This document shows positions 20,005 to 30,163 of a DNA stretch of 64,000 nt, one piece after another (the stretch's first letter is position 1; every line of letters starts with the position of its first letter). The stretch is taken from assembly GCA_024277115.1 (NCBI GenBank), contig JAJRVW010000119.1, positions 1 through 64,000 of the forward strand, read 5' to 3'. This stretch comes from Calditrichota bacterium (GTDB lineage Bacteria; Calditrichota; Calditrichia; Calditrichales; J004). The notes below the pieces were generated by a model that had not been told where the DNA came from, did not search any database, and saw only the letters and a list, made by a program, of their open reading frames with translations. The translations under genes and the position numbers were made by a program.

Positions 20005-20658
20005 TTGAAATTAAAACAGGATAAAATGATTTCTAAAGAACTAAACAAACGTTTCATCTCTTTTGAGGGGATAGATTTCTCGGGGAAAAGCACACAAATT
20101 GCGCGCCTAAAATCCTATCTTGAAAATAAAGGGCACAAGGTTTTTGTTTTGCGGGAGCCGGGCGGGACAGAAATTTCCGAACGAATCCGCGCCATACTTT
20201 TGGACAAAGAACATATCCGAATGAACGCCCGGGCCGAATTGCTTCTGTTTAGCGCGGCGAGGGTACAGCTTACCGAAGAAAAAATAATCCCTTTATTAAA
20301 AAAAGGCCATTATGTTATTGCCGACCGTTTTGTGGACTCGACCAGCGCCTACCAGGGATTTGGCCGTGAATTGGAACAAGCGACAATCGAGCACGTTAAT
20401 CAATTTGCAACTTTTGGGATTTTACCGGCGGTTACTTTTTATCTTAAGATAAGCCCGGAAGATGCTTTTCAGAGACGAATTGAGAGTGGCCAGGAGGCCG
20501 ATCGGCTGGAATCTGCCGGATTGGATTTTTATAAAAAAGTATGTAATGGCTACGAAACACTTGCCCGAAGCCAGCCAGAGAGGTTTGTGATTATTAACGC
20601 TACTCAAGTTATCGAGGCAATTCACCGACAAATAATAGAACGCATAAACTTACCATAA
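20005..20658 (+). CDS. tmk: Thymidylate kinase
   Basis: FISFEGIDFSGKSTQIARL, REPGGTEISERIR, DRFVDSTSAYQGFGR. Confidence 0.93.
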   Translation: MKLKQDKMISKELNKRFISFEGIDFSGKSTQIARLKSYLENKGHKVFVLREPGGTEISERIRAILLDKEHIRMNARAELLLFSAARVQLTEEKIIPLLKKGHYVIADRFVDSTSAYQGFGRELEQATIEHVNQFATFGILPAVTFYLKISPEDAFQRRIESGQEADRLESAGLDFYKKVCNGYETLARSQPERFVIINATQVIEAIHRQIIERINLP

Positions 20659-20671
20659 AACGGAGATCATT

Positions 20672-22330
20672 ATGAAAAAAAGGAACCTGATATTATTATT
20701 CCTTTCCTTTTTCTTCCTTTCTGCCAGCGCCTGGCCACCCGAAGCCGAACAGGATTATTATTATAAACTGAAAAAAAGCTGGCAGCACATGCAAAATGTG
20801 TTCGAACAAATCAATTTACATTATGTCGATGAAATCGATCCCTATCCACTGGTTAAGGCCGGGATTGATGGCATGCTTGAGGAGCTAGACCCATACACGG
20901 TTTTTATCGAAGAAGATGGTGAACGCCGCTTAAAAATGATCACCACAGGCAAGTATGGCGGGCTTGGTATGGAAATCGGGATGAAAAATAAAAAAATTAC
21001 AATCGTTTCTCCCATGGATAACTCACCGGCAAAACGTGCCGGAATCCAGGCAGGGGATATTATTGTAAATATCGACGGGCAAAATGTTGAAGGTTATAAT
21101 ATCAGTAAAGTATCTAAATTATTGCGTGGTGAAATCGGTACAACTATTGATTTGGAGCTTTATCGTGAAGGCTATTCTGAAAACCTTAAGATGACCCTTA
21201 CACGTTCTGAAATTTTAATCGAAGATGTGGGTTATGCCGGGTTTATTGATCCGGGCGTTGCCTATATAAGCCTAAATGGTTTTACCGATAAAGCAGCGCG
21301 GGAAGTAAAACGTGCCATCCGTGAGCTTAAAGAAAAAGGCACGATCAAAAAAGTTATTTTAGATTTACGTGGCAATCCCGGTGGTTTATTGGATGCAGCT
21401 GTAGATATTGTTAGTATTTTTGTTCCCAAAGGCCAAACGGTAGTTTATACAAAAGGTTTTAGGGAAAACGAAGTTGTTTTTAAAACCCGCAACCAGCCCA
21501 TTTTGGCGGATGTTCCGCTTGCGGTTTTGGTGGATGGCGGCAGCGCCAGCGCCTCAGAAATTGTGGCCGGCGCATTGCAGGATTTAGACAGGGCGGTAAT
21601 TGTGGGGGAGAGGACCTTTGGAAAAGGGCTTGTCCAAAAAGTGTATAATGTGGATAAAAACAGTGATACCAAGGTTAAAATAACCACGGCAAAATATTAT
21701 ATCCCCAGTGGCCGGTCTATCCAGAAAAGAGATTATTCTTTTAAAAACGAGGTGGTTGTTGGCGGTACGAACCAGCCCGATACTTTGGCGGATATTTATT
21801 TTACACAGAATAAACGCGAGGTTTTTGACCATGGCGGTGTGCAGCCCGATTTGTATGTAAAAGGCGATTCTTTAGATTATGTGGTGATAGAACTAATCCG
21901 TAAAAATATGTTGTTCAATTTTGCCGTACATTATCATCAAATTCATCCACAATGGCAGGGAAAGTTTGAAATTAGCAATGCGATTCTTGCTGAGTTTAAG
22001 ACCTATCTTAAAGAGAATAATTTTGACTATAGTGTTGAAGGAAGCCGTGAAATAAACCGTCTGAAAAAGATTGTGCGCAGAAAAGCCGCCAATAAAGAAA
22101 TGCTTGCCCTGCTTGGCGATCTGGAACAAAAATTACTTTCAGAAAAAGAGAATTATCTGGCAAGTTGTGATACGCAAATCAAAAAGTTTTTGAAGCTCGA
22201 ACTGGCCGAGAAGTATTTTGGCCGGAAGGGAAATTATCAATATTCTATTGATGATGATGCCCAGGTGGCCAGTGCCATCGAGGTATTAAAAAATCAATCG
22301 CAGTACAATAAAATTCTTGCTGTAAAGTGA
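20672..22330 (+). CDS. S41 family C-terminal processing peptidase
   Basis: PDZ segment plus DLRGNPGGLLDAAVDIVSIF, VLVDGGSASASEIVAGALQD, GERTFGKGLVQ. Confidence 0.93.
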   Translation: MKKRNLILLFLSFFFLSASAWPPEAEQDYYYKLKKSWQHMQNVFEQINLHYVDEIDPYPLVKAGIDGMLEELDPYTVFIEEDGERRLKMITTGKYGGLGMEIGMKNKKITIVSPMDNSPAKRAGIQAGDIIVNIDGQNVEGYNISKVSKLLRGEIGTTIDLELYREGYSENLKMTLTRSEILIEDVGYAGFIDPGVAYISLNGFTDKAAREVKRAIRELKEKGTIKKVILDLRGNPGGLLDAAVDIVSIFVPKGQTVVYTKGFRENEVVFKTRNQPILADVPLAVLVDGGSASASEIVAGALQDLDRAVIVGERTFGKGLVQKVYNVDKNSDTKVKITTAKYYIPSGRSIQKRDYSFKNEVVVGGTNQPDTLADIYFTQNKREVFDHGGVQPDLYVKGDSLDYVVIELIRKNMLFNFAVHYHQIHPQWQGKFEISNAILAEFKTYLKENNFDYSVEGSREINRLKKIVRRKAANKEMLALLGDLEQKLLSEKENYLASCDTQIKKFLKLELAEKYFGRKGNYQYSIDDDAQVASAIEVLKNQSQYNKILAVK

Positions 22331-22599
22331 TTGAAAGATTGCCCAATCCATCCTAAATTACCTTCATAACAAATCCTCCACATTTTGTGGGGGATTTTCT
22401 ATTTTTATTAGGCTTATGCAATTGGGAAGCCAAGCATGGGCTTTAATATACCAAAAATTCTAAAGTACAAAGGAACAATCACTTAAATGCCATATAAAAA
22501 GTCCCCTGTCGGGGAATATTTATAGCCCGGAGTTTAGGTTTGTTATTTGATACTTGTTTTTTGTGATCTTCTAAATTTTACTTTAGCAATTTAGGTAGT

Positions 22600-22626
22600 A
22601 CATTTACTTTCGGAAAGCGTAAATGT
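22600..22626. repeat. Hairpin ACATTTACTTTCGGAAAGCGTAAATGT upstream of the CCA-adding enzyme gene
   Basis: 8-bp outer arms ACATTTAC/GTAAATGT plus inner TTTC/GAAA. Confidence 0.5.
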
Positions 22627-22662
22627 TTTCGATTAGGGTTAATCACGAAGAGATAAAACGGT

Positions 22663-24042
22663 ATGACAGAAAATGAACTTTTTAAAAGAATAAACGCCAT
22701 TGCGCAATCCTGTGATTACAAAATCTATGTGGTGGGTGGCTTTGTACGTGACAAGATTCTTGGTAAGCCGGGCAAAGATATCGATTTTGTCGTGGTCGGC
22801 GATGCCATGAAATTTGCCACTGTCCTGAAAAAAGAACTTAAGATTAAGACGCTTGTCCAGTATCCACGTTTTGGTACGTTTATGGCCAATTACAAAGGTT
22901 ATAGCCTGGAATTTGTAAATGCCCGCGAGGAGTCTTACGATTTTAATTCGCGCAATCCGGTTACAAAGCAGGCCGATCTTTTAACCGACTTAAGCCGCCG
23001 GGATTTTACCATAAATACCCTGGCCATGGATATTTCTGAAGAAAATTTCGGTGCGGTTATTGATGTTTATAATGGCCGGGAAGATATAAAAAAAGGGATT
23101 ATCCGAACGCCACTGGAGCCAGGTAAAACATTTAGCGATGACCCTTTACGCATGATGCGTGCCATCCGCTTTGCCAGCCGTTTTAAATTTGAAATTGAGC
23201 AAGACACTTTTGAGGCCATCACAAAAAATGCCGAACGCCTCGCCATTATTTCTGTAGAACGGATCCAGGATGAGTTTAATAAAATCCTGATGGCTGATGT
23301 GCCTTCTTTTGGGTTAAGGTTGTTGGAAGAGTGTGGGCTTTTAAAACAATTTTTACCCGAGGCAATCGTGATGAAAGGGGTGGAACAGAAAAAAGAATTT
23401 CATCACAAAGATGTTTTTTACCACACCTTGGAGGTAATAGACAATCTTGCCAAAACAAGTAATAAGTTGGAATTGCGGTTGGCGGGGCTGTTCCATGATA
23501 TTGCCAAGCCGCGGACCAAACGTTTTGTGGAAGCTACGGGTTGGACATTTCATGGCCACGAAGTTGTTGGTGAACGTATGGCGCGTGCCATCCTTAAACG
23601 TCTCAAATACTCCAATGAAATAATCGATTATGTAAAAAAACTGGTCCGTTTGCACCTGCGCCCCATGGCATTAATCAGCGACGAAGTGACCGATTCGGCG
23701 ATGCGCCGCTTGCTTTTTTTGGCCGGGAATGAGTTCGACGATTTGATGATCTTGTGCCGTGCAGATATTACTTCAAAAAATCCCAACCGGGTAAAACGGT
23801 ATTTGGGCAATTACGAATATCTTTTAAAAAAGGTAGTTGAAGTTGAAGAGCGTGACCGAATCCGAAATTTCCAGCCACCGGTGAACGGACAGGAAATTAT
23901 GGCAATTTTTAACTGTAAACCGGGACGTTTAATCGGCGAGGTTAAGAAATTTGTGGAAGAAGCCATTTTGGATGGCGAGGTAGAAAATGATCATGATGCC
24001 TGTATTAAATTTATCCTGGACAATAAAAATCGTTTTGAGTAA
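22663..24042 (+). CDS. CCA tRNA nucleotidyltransferase / poly(A) polymerase family with HD domain
   Basis: VVGGFVRDKILGKPGKDIDFVVVGD, RRDFTINTLAMD, GLFHDIAKPRTKRF. Confidence 0.92.
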   Translation: MTENELFKRINAIAQSCDYKIYVVGGFVRDKILGKPGKDIDFVVVGDAMKFATVLKKELKIKTLVQYPRFGTFMANYKGYSLEFVNAREESYDFNSRNPVTKQADLLTDLSRRDFTINTLAMDISEENFGAVIDVYNGREDIKKGIIRTPLEPGKTFSDDPLRMMRAIRFASRFKFEIEQDTFEAITKNAERLAIISVERIQDEFNKILMADVPSFGLRLLEECGLLKQFLPEAIVMKGVEQKKEFHHKDVFYHTLEVIDNLAKTSNKLELRLAGLFHDIAKPRTKRFVEATGWTFHGHEVVGERMARAILKRLKYSNEIIDYVKKLVRLHLRPMALISDEVTDSAMRRLLFLAGNEFDDLMILCRADITSKNPNRVKRYLGNYEYLLKKVVEVEERDRIRNFQPPVNGQEIMAIFNCKPGRLIGEVKKFVEEAILDGEVENDHDACIKFILDNKNRFE

Positions 24043-24212
24043 ATAAAAAACATGCACTCAATTTAGGTTAGTGTAGCTGATTATTTCTTTTTTGTACTTT
24101 TCTCTTTCCCGTAGTATTTCAGGTAAATCCTTTATAAATTATTGCTCAAAAATACAATCTTGCAACTTTTAAAATTACTTCACGTCAGTTAGATCGTTTT
24201 TAGGAGGCCAAA

Positions 24213-24929
24213 ATGACAGAACAAACCAATCAACAACCCGATGGTAATATGAACACTGTTTCATTATTAACAAAAGTTTTTACTGACCCTCAACAAGTAT
24301 TTGAAAGTTTAAGGACAAATCCAGTCTGGATTGTCCCCATTATTATAACGATGGCTTTTGGGCTTGTTTTTACTTATTCGACACAAGAGCTTCAGATGGA
24401 GTATTCCAAAAATATTATCAATGAATCTCAGATGATTCCGGAAACAGCCAAAGAAGCAGCGATAGATGACATAGAAAATCCTACAGATTTTAAAATATAC
24501 TATATGCCGGCAATTACCATTGTACTGATGACATTTGTTATCCCGCTAGTTATTGCCCTTGTTTTATTGGTATTTGGTAATTTTGTTTTTGGTGGAAGCG
24601 CGTCGTATAAAACATTGTTTTCTGCATCGGCTTGGGCCGGATTGATAGGTGTGCTCGAAGGAATCGTGAAACTGCCATTGATGCTTAGCAAGGGTACAAT
24701 GGAAGTTTATACAAGCCTTGCATTACTGTTGGATTTGGATGATTCCAAAACATTTTTATTCCAGGTGTTAAATTTAGCGGATGTTTTTGTTATCTGGAAA
24801 ATTTTCGTTTATTCAGTTGCCTTTTCCGTGATTTATAAATTCAGCGCGACAAAAAGTTACGCAACAATTATTTCATTATACCTTGTGTATGCATTTATCG
24901 GAATCGGCTTTGCACAAATGTTTATGTAA
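24213..24929 (+). CDS. Yip1-family membrane protein
   Basis: KVFTDPQQVFESLRTNPVWIVPIII plus several TM segments; RBS TAGGAGG. Confidence 0.75.
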   Translation: MTEQTNQQPDGNMNTVSLLTKVFTDPQQVFESLRTNPVWIVPIIITMAFGLVFTYSTQELQMEYSKNIINESQMIPETAKEAAIDDIENPTDFKIYYMPAITIVLMTFVIPLVIALVLLVFGNFVFGGSASYKTLFSASAWAGLIGVLEGIVKLPLMLSKGTMEVYTSLALLLDLDDSKTFLFQVLNLADVFVIWKIFVYSVAFSVIYKFSATKSYATIISLYLVYAFIGIGFAQMFM

Positions 24930-24955
24930 TAAAATTTATTAAAGGAGATTTAAGT

Positions 24956-26320
24956 ATGAAATTGATGATAATATTCATCGCGGTTTTAATGTTTACAGGA
25001 AACGTGCTTGCACAGGAAAAACTAGGCCTTAATGATTGTATAAGTATAGCTTTAAAAAACAATAGTACATTAAAACAAAAAGAATACAGTAACCAGGCTG
25101 CCCAAAAAGATATACTGAGTAGCTACTCCGGTATTTTGCCGACTATAGATTTGAGCTTTCGTAAGGGAGAGACCACCGTTGGTAGTTCGGAAAGAACACT
25201 TAACGATGTTGTTGTTGATGTTGATCCTCTTACAGGCCGGCCTATTTATGGTACCGCTAGAATTAAAACAGATAAGCAGTATGTTAAGGATAACTCGTTA
25301 AATCTCTCGGTAAACCAAAATATTGTTGATGGTGGACGTTGGTGGAATCGGATTAGCAAAGCAGCGGTTGATGAGAAATCGTCTGATTATGATTTAGCCG
25401 CAGAAATGAATGCGGTGATTTTGTCGGTTCAATCCAGCTATTTTGACCTGCTTAAACAAATTAAATTGTACGAGGTAAATAAAGTAGCTGTTCAACGCAG
25501 CGAAGGCCAGCTAAAACTGACACAGAAAATGTTTGAACTTGGGTCTAAGGCCAAGCTGGATGTTTTTCAGGCTAAGGTGAACCTTGGTAATGATAAGATT
25601 AGCTTATTAAGCCAAAGAAACGTGATGGAAGCAGCGCGGCGTAATCTCAATTTGGCCTTGGGCAGAGAGCCTGACCACGCCCTGGAAATTCAAAGCGTTG
25701 TTGAAAACCAGGAAAAACTGCAATCAATAAATGCGCTTATCGACGATGCCCTGGAAAACCAGCCTGCTTTAAAACGGAATGAAGCGAATATTAAATCTTT
25801 TGAACATGGCGTCTCTTTGGCAGAAGCCCAGTACTACCCAAGCCTGTCCGCGTATTTTCAGTATAATCGTCGTAACTCGGAGTTGGAAAAAATATATAAA
25901 AAATTGAATCTGGAATATGTTTGGAGCGTCGGGATTTCTTTAAACTGGAATTTATTTAACGGCATGACGGATTATGTAAATGTTCAGAAAGCTAAAATCA
26001 ATAAAATGAATTCCCAGGAAATCCAGGTCGCTTATTTGCGCTCATTAAAATCCCGGATTAAGGGATATTATGATGATTATATCTCGTATGTGGAAATCAC
26101 TCATATCAATGAAGAAAACCTGGAAGCCGCAAAAGAAGAGCTTCGTTTAGCGAAAGAACGCTATACAATTGGTGCTGGTACGTCACTTGATGTACGCGAA
26201 GCACAGGTAAAACTTACACGGGCGGAAGAGACATTGATCGCGGCCCGCTATAATACATTAATCACCTTGGCGCAGTTGGACAATGAGCTTGGGATTACAG
26301 AAAAGAAACTGAAGAATTAA
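24956..26320 (+). CDS. TolC family outer membrane efflux protein
   Basis: LGLNDCISIALKNNSTLKQKEY..., AKERYTIGAGTSLDVREAQVKLTRAEETLIAARYN. Confidence 0.9.
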   Translation: MKLMIIFIAVLMFTGNVLAQEKLGLNDCISIALKNNSTLKQKEYSNQAAQKDILSSYSGILPTIDLSFRKGETTVGSSERTLNDVVVDVDPLTGRPIYGTARIKTDKQYVKDNSLNLSVNQNIVDGGRWWNRISKAAVDEKSSDYDLAAEMNAVILSVQSSYFDLLKQIKLYEVNKVAVQRSEGQLKLTQKMFELGSKAKLDVFQAKVNLGNDKISLLSQRNVMEAARRNLNLALGREPDHALEIQSVVENQEKLQSINALIDDALENQPALKRNEANIKSFEHGVSLAEAQYYPSLSAYFQYNRRNSELEKIYKKLNLEYVWSVGISLNWNLFNGMTDYVNVQKAKINKMNSQEIQVAYLRSLKSRIKGYYDDYISYVEITHINEENLEAAKEELRLAKERYTIGAGTSLDVREAQVKLTRAEETLIAARYNTLITLAQLDNELGITEKKLKN

Positions 26321-26354
26321 TTTACTCGGTTTGATCAATTCTGTTTATTGAGAT

Positions 26355-27575
26355 TTGAGGAAAAAGATGAAAAAAAAATTAATCATCATCGGGGTAGTGG
26401 TGATTGTAGGCGCGCTTATTATTGTAAATCTTTTAAAGGAAGAAAAAGGCCTGGAAGTTACCACAGAAATAATTGAAAAGGGTACAGTCATAAAAAAAGT
26501 GACAGGTTCCGGCCAGGTAGAGCCTGCGGTGGAAGTAAAAGTAAGCGCCAATGTTTCCGGCAAAATTGTAAACCTTACCGTTAAAGAAGGCGACCCGGTT
26601 AAAAAGGGCCAGCTTCTGGTGGAGTTGGAACGCAACCAGTACGCTGCCGCATTAAAAAGGGCCAACTCGGCTTTGTTGGCGGCCATTGCCAATGAAAAAA
26701 AAGCGGCCAGCGATTTGGAACGCTCCAAAAAATTGCATGAACAAGGCTTGATTTCTGATGCCGAATATGAATCGGCACTGGCAAGTTTTGATGCACAGTT
26801 GGGCAACCGCGAACAGATGGAAGCATCGAAAGACGAGGCTGCCGACCAATTAAGCAAAACCCGGCTTTTTGCCACGATGGATGGCGTCGTAACAAAACTT
26901 AATAAAGAACAAGGCGAGATCGCCATTGGCGCCACTTTTTCCGAAGATGTTATTTTGATTGTATCCGATCTCTCTGTGATGGAATCGGTGATAGAGGTGG
27001 ATGAAAATGAAGTTGTGGGGATTTCCATCGGCGATACGGCTGATGTTGAGTTAGACACTTTCCCCGATACAACTTTTAAAGGTGTTGTAACCGAGATCGC
27101 TAATTCGGCCATAACTAAAGGTTTAGGTACACAAGAACAGGTAACCAGTTTTAAGGTGACCATAACAATTAAAAATGCCGATGAGCGTTTCCGCCCCGGG
27201 ATGAGTACAACGGTAGATGTTTACACCGAAAAAATGGATAATATTTTGCGTGTGCCAATCCAATCGGTAACTGTACGGGAAAAAGACCGGCTCACTCAGA
27301 AAAAGAATGTTGAAGACCATCCCGATGAAAATAAGGAAGCGGTTAATAAAAAAGATAAAGAAGAAATGGTTGAAGTCGTTTTTGTAAAAGAGGGCAAAGA
27401 AGCTGTGGCCAAACAGGTAAAGCTGGGTATCAGTGATGACACGCATTATGCGATTTTGAGTGGTTTAAATGAAGGCGATGAGGTTATTACCGCACCGTTC
27501 AAGGCAATAAATAAAACGCTTAAAAATAGCGATCGTATTAAACTAAAAGAAAAGGAAGATAAAAATGCTGATTGA
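26355..27575 (+). CDS. HlyD/MacA-type periplasmic adaptor
   Basis: [48 protein letters not shown]. Confidence 0.9.
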   Translation: MRKKMKKKLIIIGVVVIVGALIIVNLLKEEKGLEVTTEIIEKGTVIKKVTGSGQVEPAVEVKVSANVSGKIVNLTVKEGDPVKKGQLLVELERNQYAAALKRANSALLAAIANEKKAASDLERSKKLHEQGLISDAEYESALASFDAQLGNREQMEASKDEAADQLSKTRLFATMDGVVTKLNKEQGEIAIGATFSEDVILIVSDLSVMESVIEVDENEVVGISIGDTADVELDTFPDTTFKGVVTEIANSAITKGLGTQEQVTSFKVTITIKNADERFRPGMSTTVDVYTEKMDNILRVPIQSVTVREKDRLTQKKNVEDHPDENKEAVNKKDKEEMVEVVFVKEGKEAVAKQVKLGISDDTHYAILSGLNEGDEVITAPFKAINKTLKNSDRIKLKEKEDKNAD

Positions 27576-28248
27576 CATGAAGAGCCTTTATAAGGTTTAT
27601 GATCTTGGTGAAACAGAAGTGTTCGCACTAAACGGTGTTGATGTTCAAATTGCAAAAAATGAGTATGTTGCGATAATGGGGCCATCGGGTTCGGGCAAAT
27701 CTACACTAATGAATATTATTGGCTGCCTGGATGTACCAAGCAATGGGGAATATGTTTTAAATGCCCAAAAAGTAAACGAACTTGTTGATGATGAACTGGC
27801 CGAGATACGCAACAAAGAAATCGGTTTTGTCTTCCAGACATTTAACCTTTTGCCGCGTGCCACCGCCCTGCATAATGTTGAATTACCGTTGATTTATAAC
27901 GGGACAACCCGGCAAGAGCGGAAAGAGATTGCTAAAAATACCTTGGAAAAAGTTGGGCTTGGCGACCGGATGCACCATAAACCGAACGAGCTATCCGGTG
28001 GACAAAGACAACGTGTGGCCGTGGCCCGCGCATTGGTCAACAACCCTTCAATAATTTTAGCCGATTAACCGACAGGCAACCTTGATTCTAAAACAGGTAA
28101 AGAAATTATGCAGCTTTTTGATGATTTGCATAAAGCAGGCAACACAATAATTTTAGTAACGCACGAAGAAGATATTGCCCAACATTCGCATCGTATTATC
28201 CGTTTGCTGGATGGTAAAATATTGTCGGACGAGCAGGTAAAACACTAG
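27565..28248 (+). pseudogene. MacB/LolD-type ABC transporter ATPase with in-frame TAA (28066-28068) at the Walker B glutamate
   Basis: [100 protein letters not shown], same frame across the stop. Confidence 0.92.
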
Positions 28249-28373
28249 CATTGAAAGATTGAAGGCAGAATATCTCAAATGAAAAAAGTGTGCAGGTAAA
28301 TAGTTTTAATAATTTTCGTATTTAAAAATTTTAAACATTTATAAAGAAAAGATATTTACAATCATTTAAAATT

Positions 28374-29606
28374 ATGATTAAAAACAGTTTTGCGACAATC
28401 GCAGAATATTTTAGAATGGCCGGTGTTTCGATAGTTAGCCATAAACTGCGCTCCTTCCTTACAACACTTGGTATTTTTATTGGCGTTACAACCATCATTA
28501 CAATCTGGACAACCATTCAGGGCCTAAACGAATATATAAACTCGGTGCTATCGGATATTGGTTCATCGGTGGTTTATGTGGAAAAATTTCCCTGGGTGCC
28601 TACCGAAGAATTTTGGACTTACCGCAATCGTAAAAACATAACCTGGCAAGAATATGAAGCTGTAGAAAAATACAGCACACTTGCCGACTTTGTGGCCCCC
28701 CAAATCGTTTCCATGAAAACCGTCGGCTTTAGAGAAACCAAATTTGAAAATATCCCCGTTCTTGGCACAACAGAAAAGTTTCTTGAAACATCGGGCATAG
28801 TGCCGGGGCAAGGGCGGTTTCTAACGGAACTGGATGTGCGTAACAAAGTCCCTGTATGTGTGCTGGGCTCGGATTTGGCCCAAAAATTATTTGAGACAAA
28901 AAACGCCCTGGGCGAGCGTATTAAAATTGATGGTTTAAAATACCGGGTTGTGGGCATTTTGGAAAAGCGTGGCAACTTTTTCGGGCAAAGCCGTGATAAT
29001 TATGCCGTTGTTCCGGTGGGTACTTTTCGCAATGCCTTTGGTGGGCACCGTGGGCTAACAATCGCTGTGTTGACCGAAACACCCGAAAACGTAGAGGACA
29101 TGAAAGAAGAACTGCGTGGAATCCTTCGACGTGAGCGCCATGTGCGTCCGGCCGAGAAAGATAATTTTTCCATTAATGAACAGACCCAATTAACCGGGTT
29201 TTATAAGAACGCAACTTCGGGCCTCTACGCGATAATCATTATTATTGGCGCCATTTCTTTATTGGTGGGCGGCATTGGCATCACAAATATTATGTTGGTA
29301 AGCGTTACCGAACGTACAAAAGAAATCGGGCTGCGAAAAGCCGTTGGGGCCAGGCGGCGCAATATTTTAAGCCAGTTTTTGCTGGAGTCTGTGGCCATTT
29401 CGTCCATCGGCGGGTTTATTGGGATTTTTGCCGGTATTATCGTTGGCTCTTTAATTTTAAATATTATGACCGTGGAAGGTGGTGTGGCTTTTAGCTCCAT
29501 TGCCGTTGGATTTTTGTTTTCTACATTTGTCGGGGTTGTTTCGGGATTTTATCCGGCTTATAAAGCAGCCAATATGAACCCGATTGATTCATTGAGGTAT
29601 GAGTAA
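28374..29606 (+). CDS. MacB-type ABC permease (FtsX family)
   Basis: LRSFLTTLGIFIGVTTIITIWT..., GIGITNIMLVSVTERTKEIGLRKAVGARRRNILSQFLLESV. Confidence 0.92.
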   Translation: MIKNSFATIAEYFRMAGVSIVSHKLRSFLTTLGIFIGVTTIITIWTTIQGLNEYINSVLSDIGSSVVYVEKFPWVPTEEFWTYRNRKNITWQEYEAVEKYSTLADFVAPQIVSMKTVGFRETKFENIPVLGTTEKFLETSGIVPGQGRFLTELDVRNKVPVCVLGSDLAQKLFETKNALGERIKIDGLKYRVVGILEKRGNFFGQSRDNYAVVPVGTFRNAFGGHRGLTIAVLTETPENVEDMKEELRGILRRERHVRPAEKDNFSINEQTQLTGFYKNATSGLYAIIIIIGAISLLVGGIGITNIMLVSVTERTKEIGLRKAVGARRRNILSQFLLESVAISSIGGFIGIFAGIIVGSLILNIMTVEGGVAFSSIAVGFLFSTFVGVVSGFYPAYKAANMNPIDSLRYE

Positions 29607-29610
29607 TCTT

Positions 29611-29680
29611 GATGCTGGATACTGGATGCTGGATGCTGGATGCTGGCTTTTGGATACTTGATACTGGATATTTGAATTTA
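29611..29680. repeat. Left inverted repeat with GGATGCT/GGATACT heptamers
   Basis: GATGCTGGATACTGGATGCTGGATGCTGGATGCTGGCTTTTGGATACTTGATACTGGATATTTGAATTTA. Confidence 0.8.
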
Positions 29681-29731
29681 TGTAGAGATTCTTTTTTGAT
29701 GAGAACTAAGTTATCAAATTAAGGAAACAAT

Positions 29732-30106
29732 GTGAGTTTTAAAAAATTGGAAATTTGGCGGCTCGCACGGTAGATGACAATTGGAATTCATAAAATGAGT
29801 TTGTAATTGCCCAAGTTTGAACTGTATGAAGAAGGTAGTCAGATTCGACGCTCTTCAAAAAGTGTCCGATCAAATATTTTTGAAAAACATGGTCGTAGAA
29901 AGTAAAAAAATGATTTTATTCGGTTTATAGTTTATGCCCCTTCTTCAAACGACGAAACTATTGATCATCTCGAAACGATGTTTGAAACAGGCGCATTAAA
30001 GGATGGAAAGCAATTTAATTTTTTATACAATAATCTTAATGTTTTGGGCAGAAAAAGAAATAAATTTCTAAGCTCAGTAATATTAAAACATAGCGTTGAG
30101 AGATAA
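29732..30106 (+). pseudogene. Four-helix-bundle protein (23S rRNA intervening-sequence protein family), three in-frame stops
   Basis: [91 protein letters not shown]... in a single frame. Confidence 0.85.
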
Positions 30107-30154
30107 ATCCAAAATCTAAAATCCAGTATCAAGTATCCAGCATCCAGTATCCAG
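30103..30154. repeat. Right inverted repeat matching 29611-29680
   Basis: Reverse complement CTGGATACTGGATGCTGGATACTTGATACTGGATTTTAGATTTTGGATTTA. Confidence 0.8.
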
Positions 30155-30163
30155 AGAATTTCT

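Noticed and set aside
22370-22400. ATCCTCCACATTTTGTGGGGGATTTTCT downstream of the S41 protease as something novel
   Set aside because: Looks like an ordinary terminator hairpin.
26345-27163. 272-aa minus-strand ORF
   Set aside because: Fully antisense to the MacA-type adaptor; Ser/Thr-rich low-complexity translation typical of shadow ORFs.
29732-30106. Diversity-generating retroelement (Avd-like four-helix protein)
   Set aside because: No reverse transcriptase, template repeat or variable repeat was found nearby; the protein fits the stand-alone four-helix-bundle family better.
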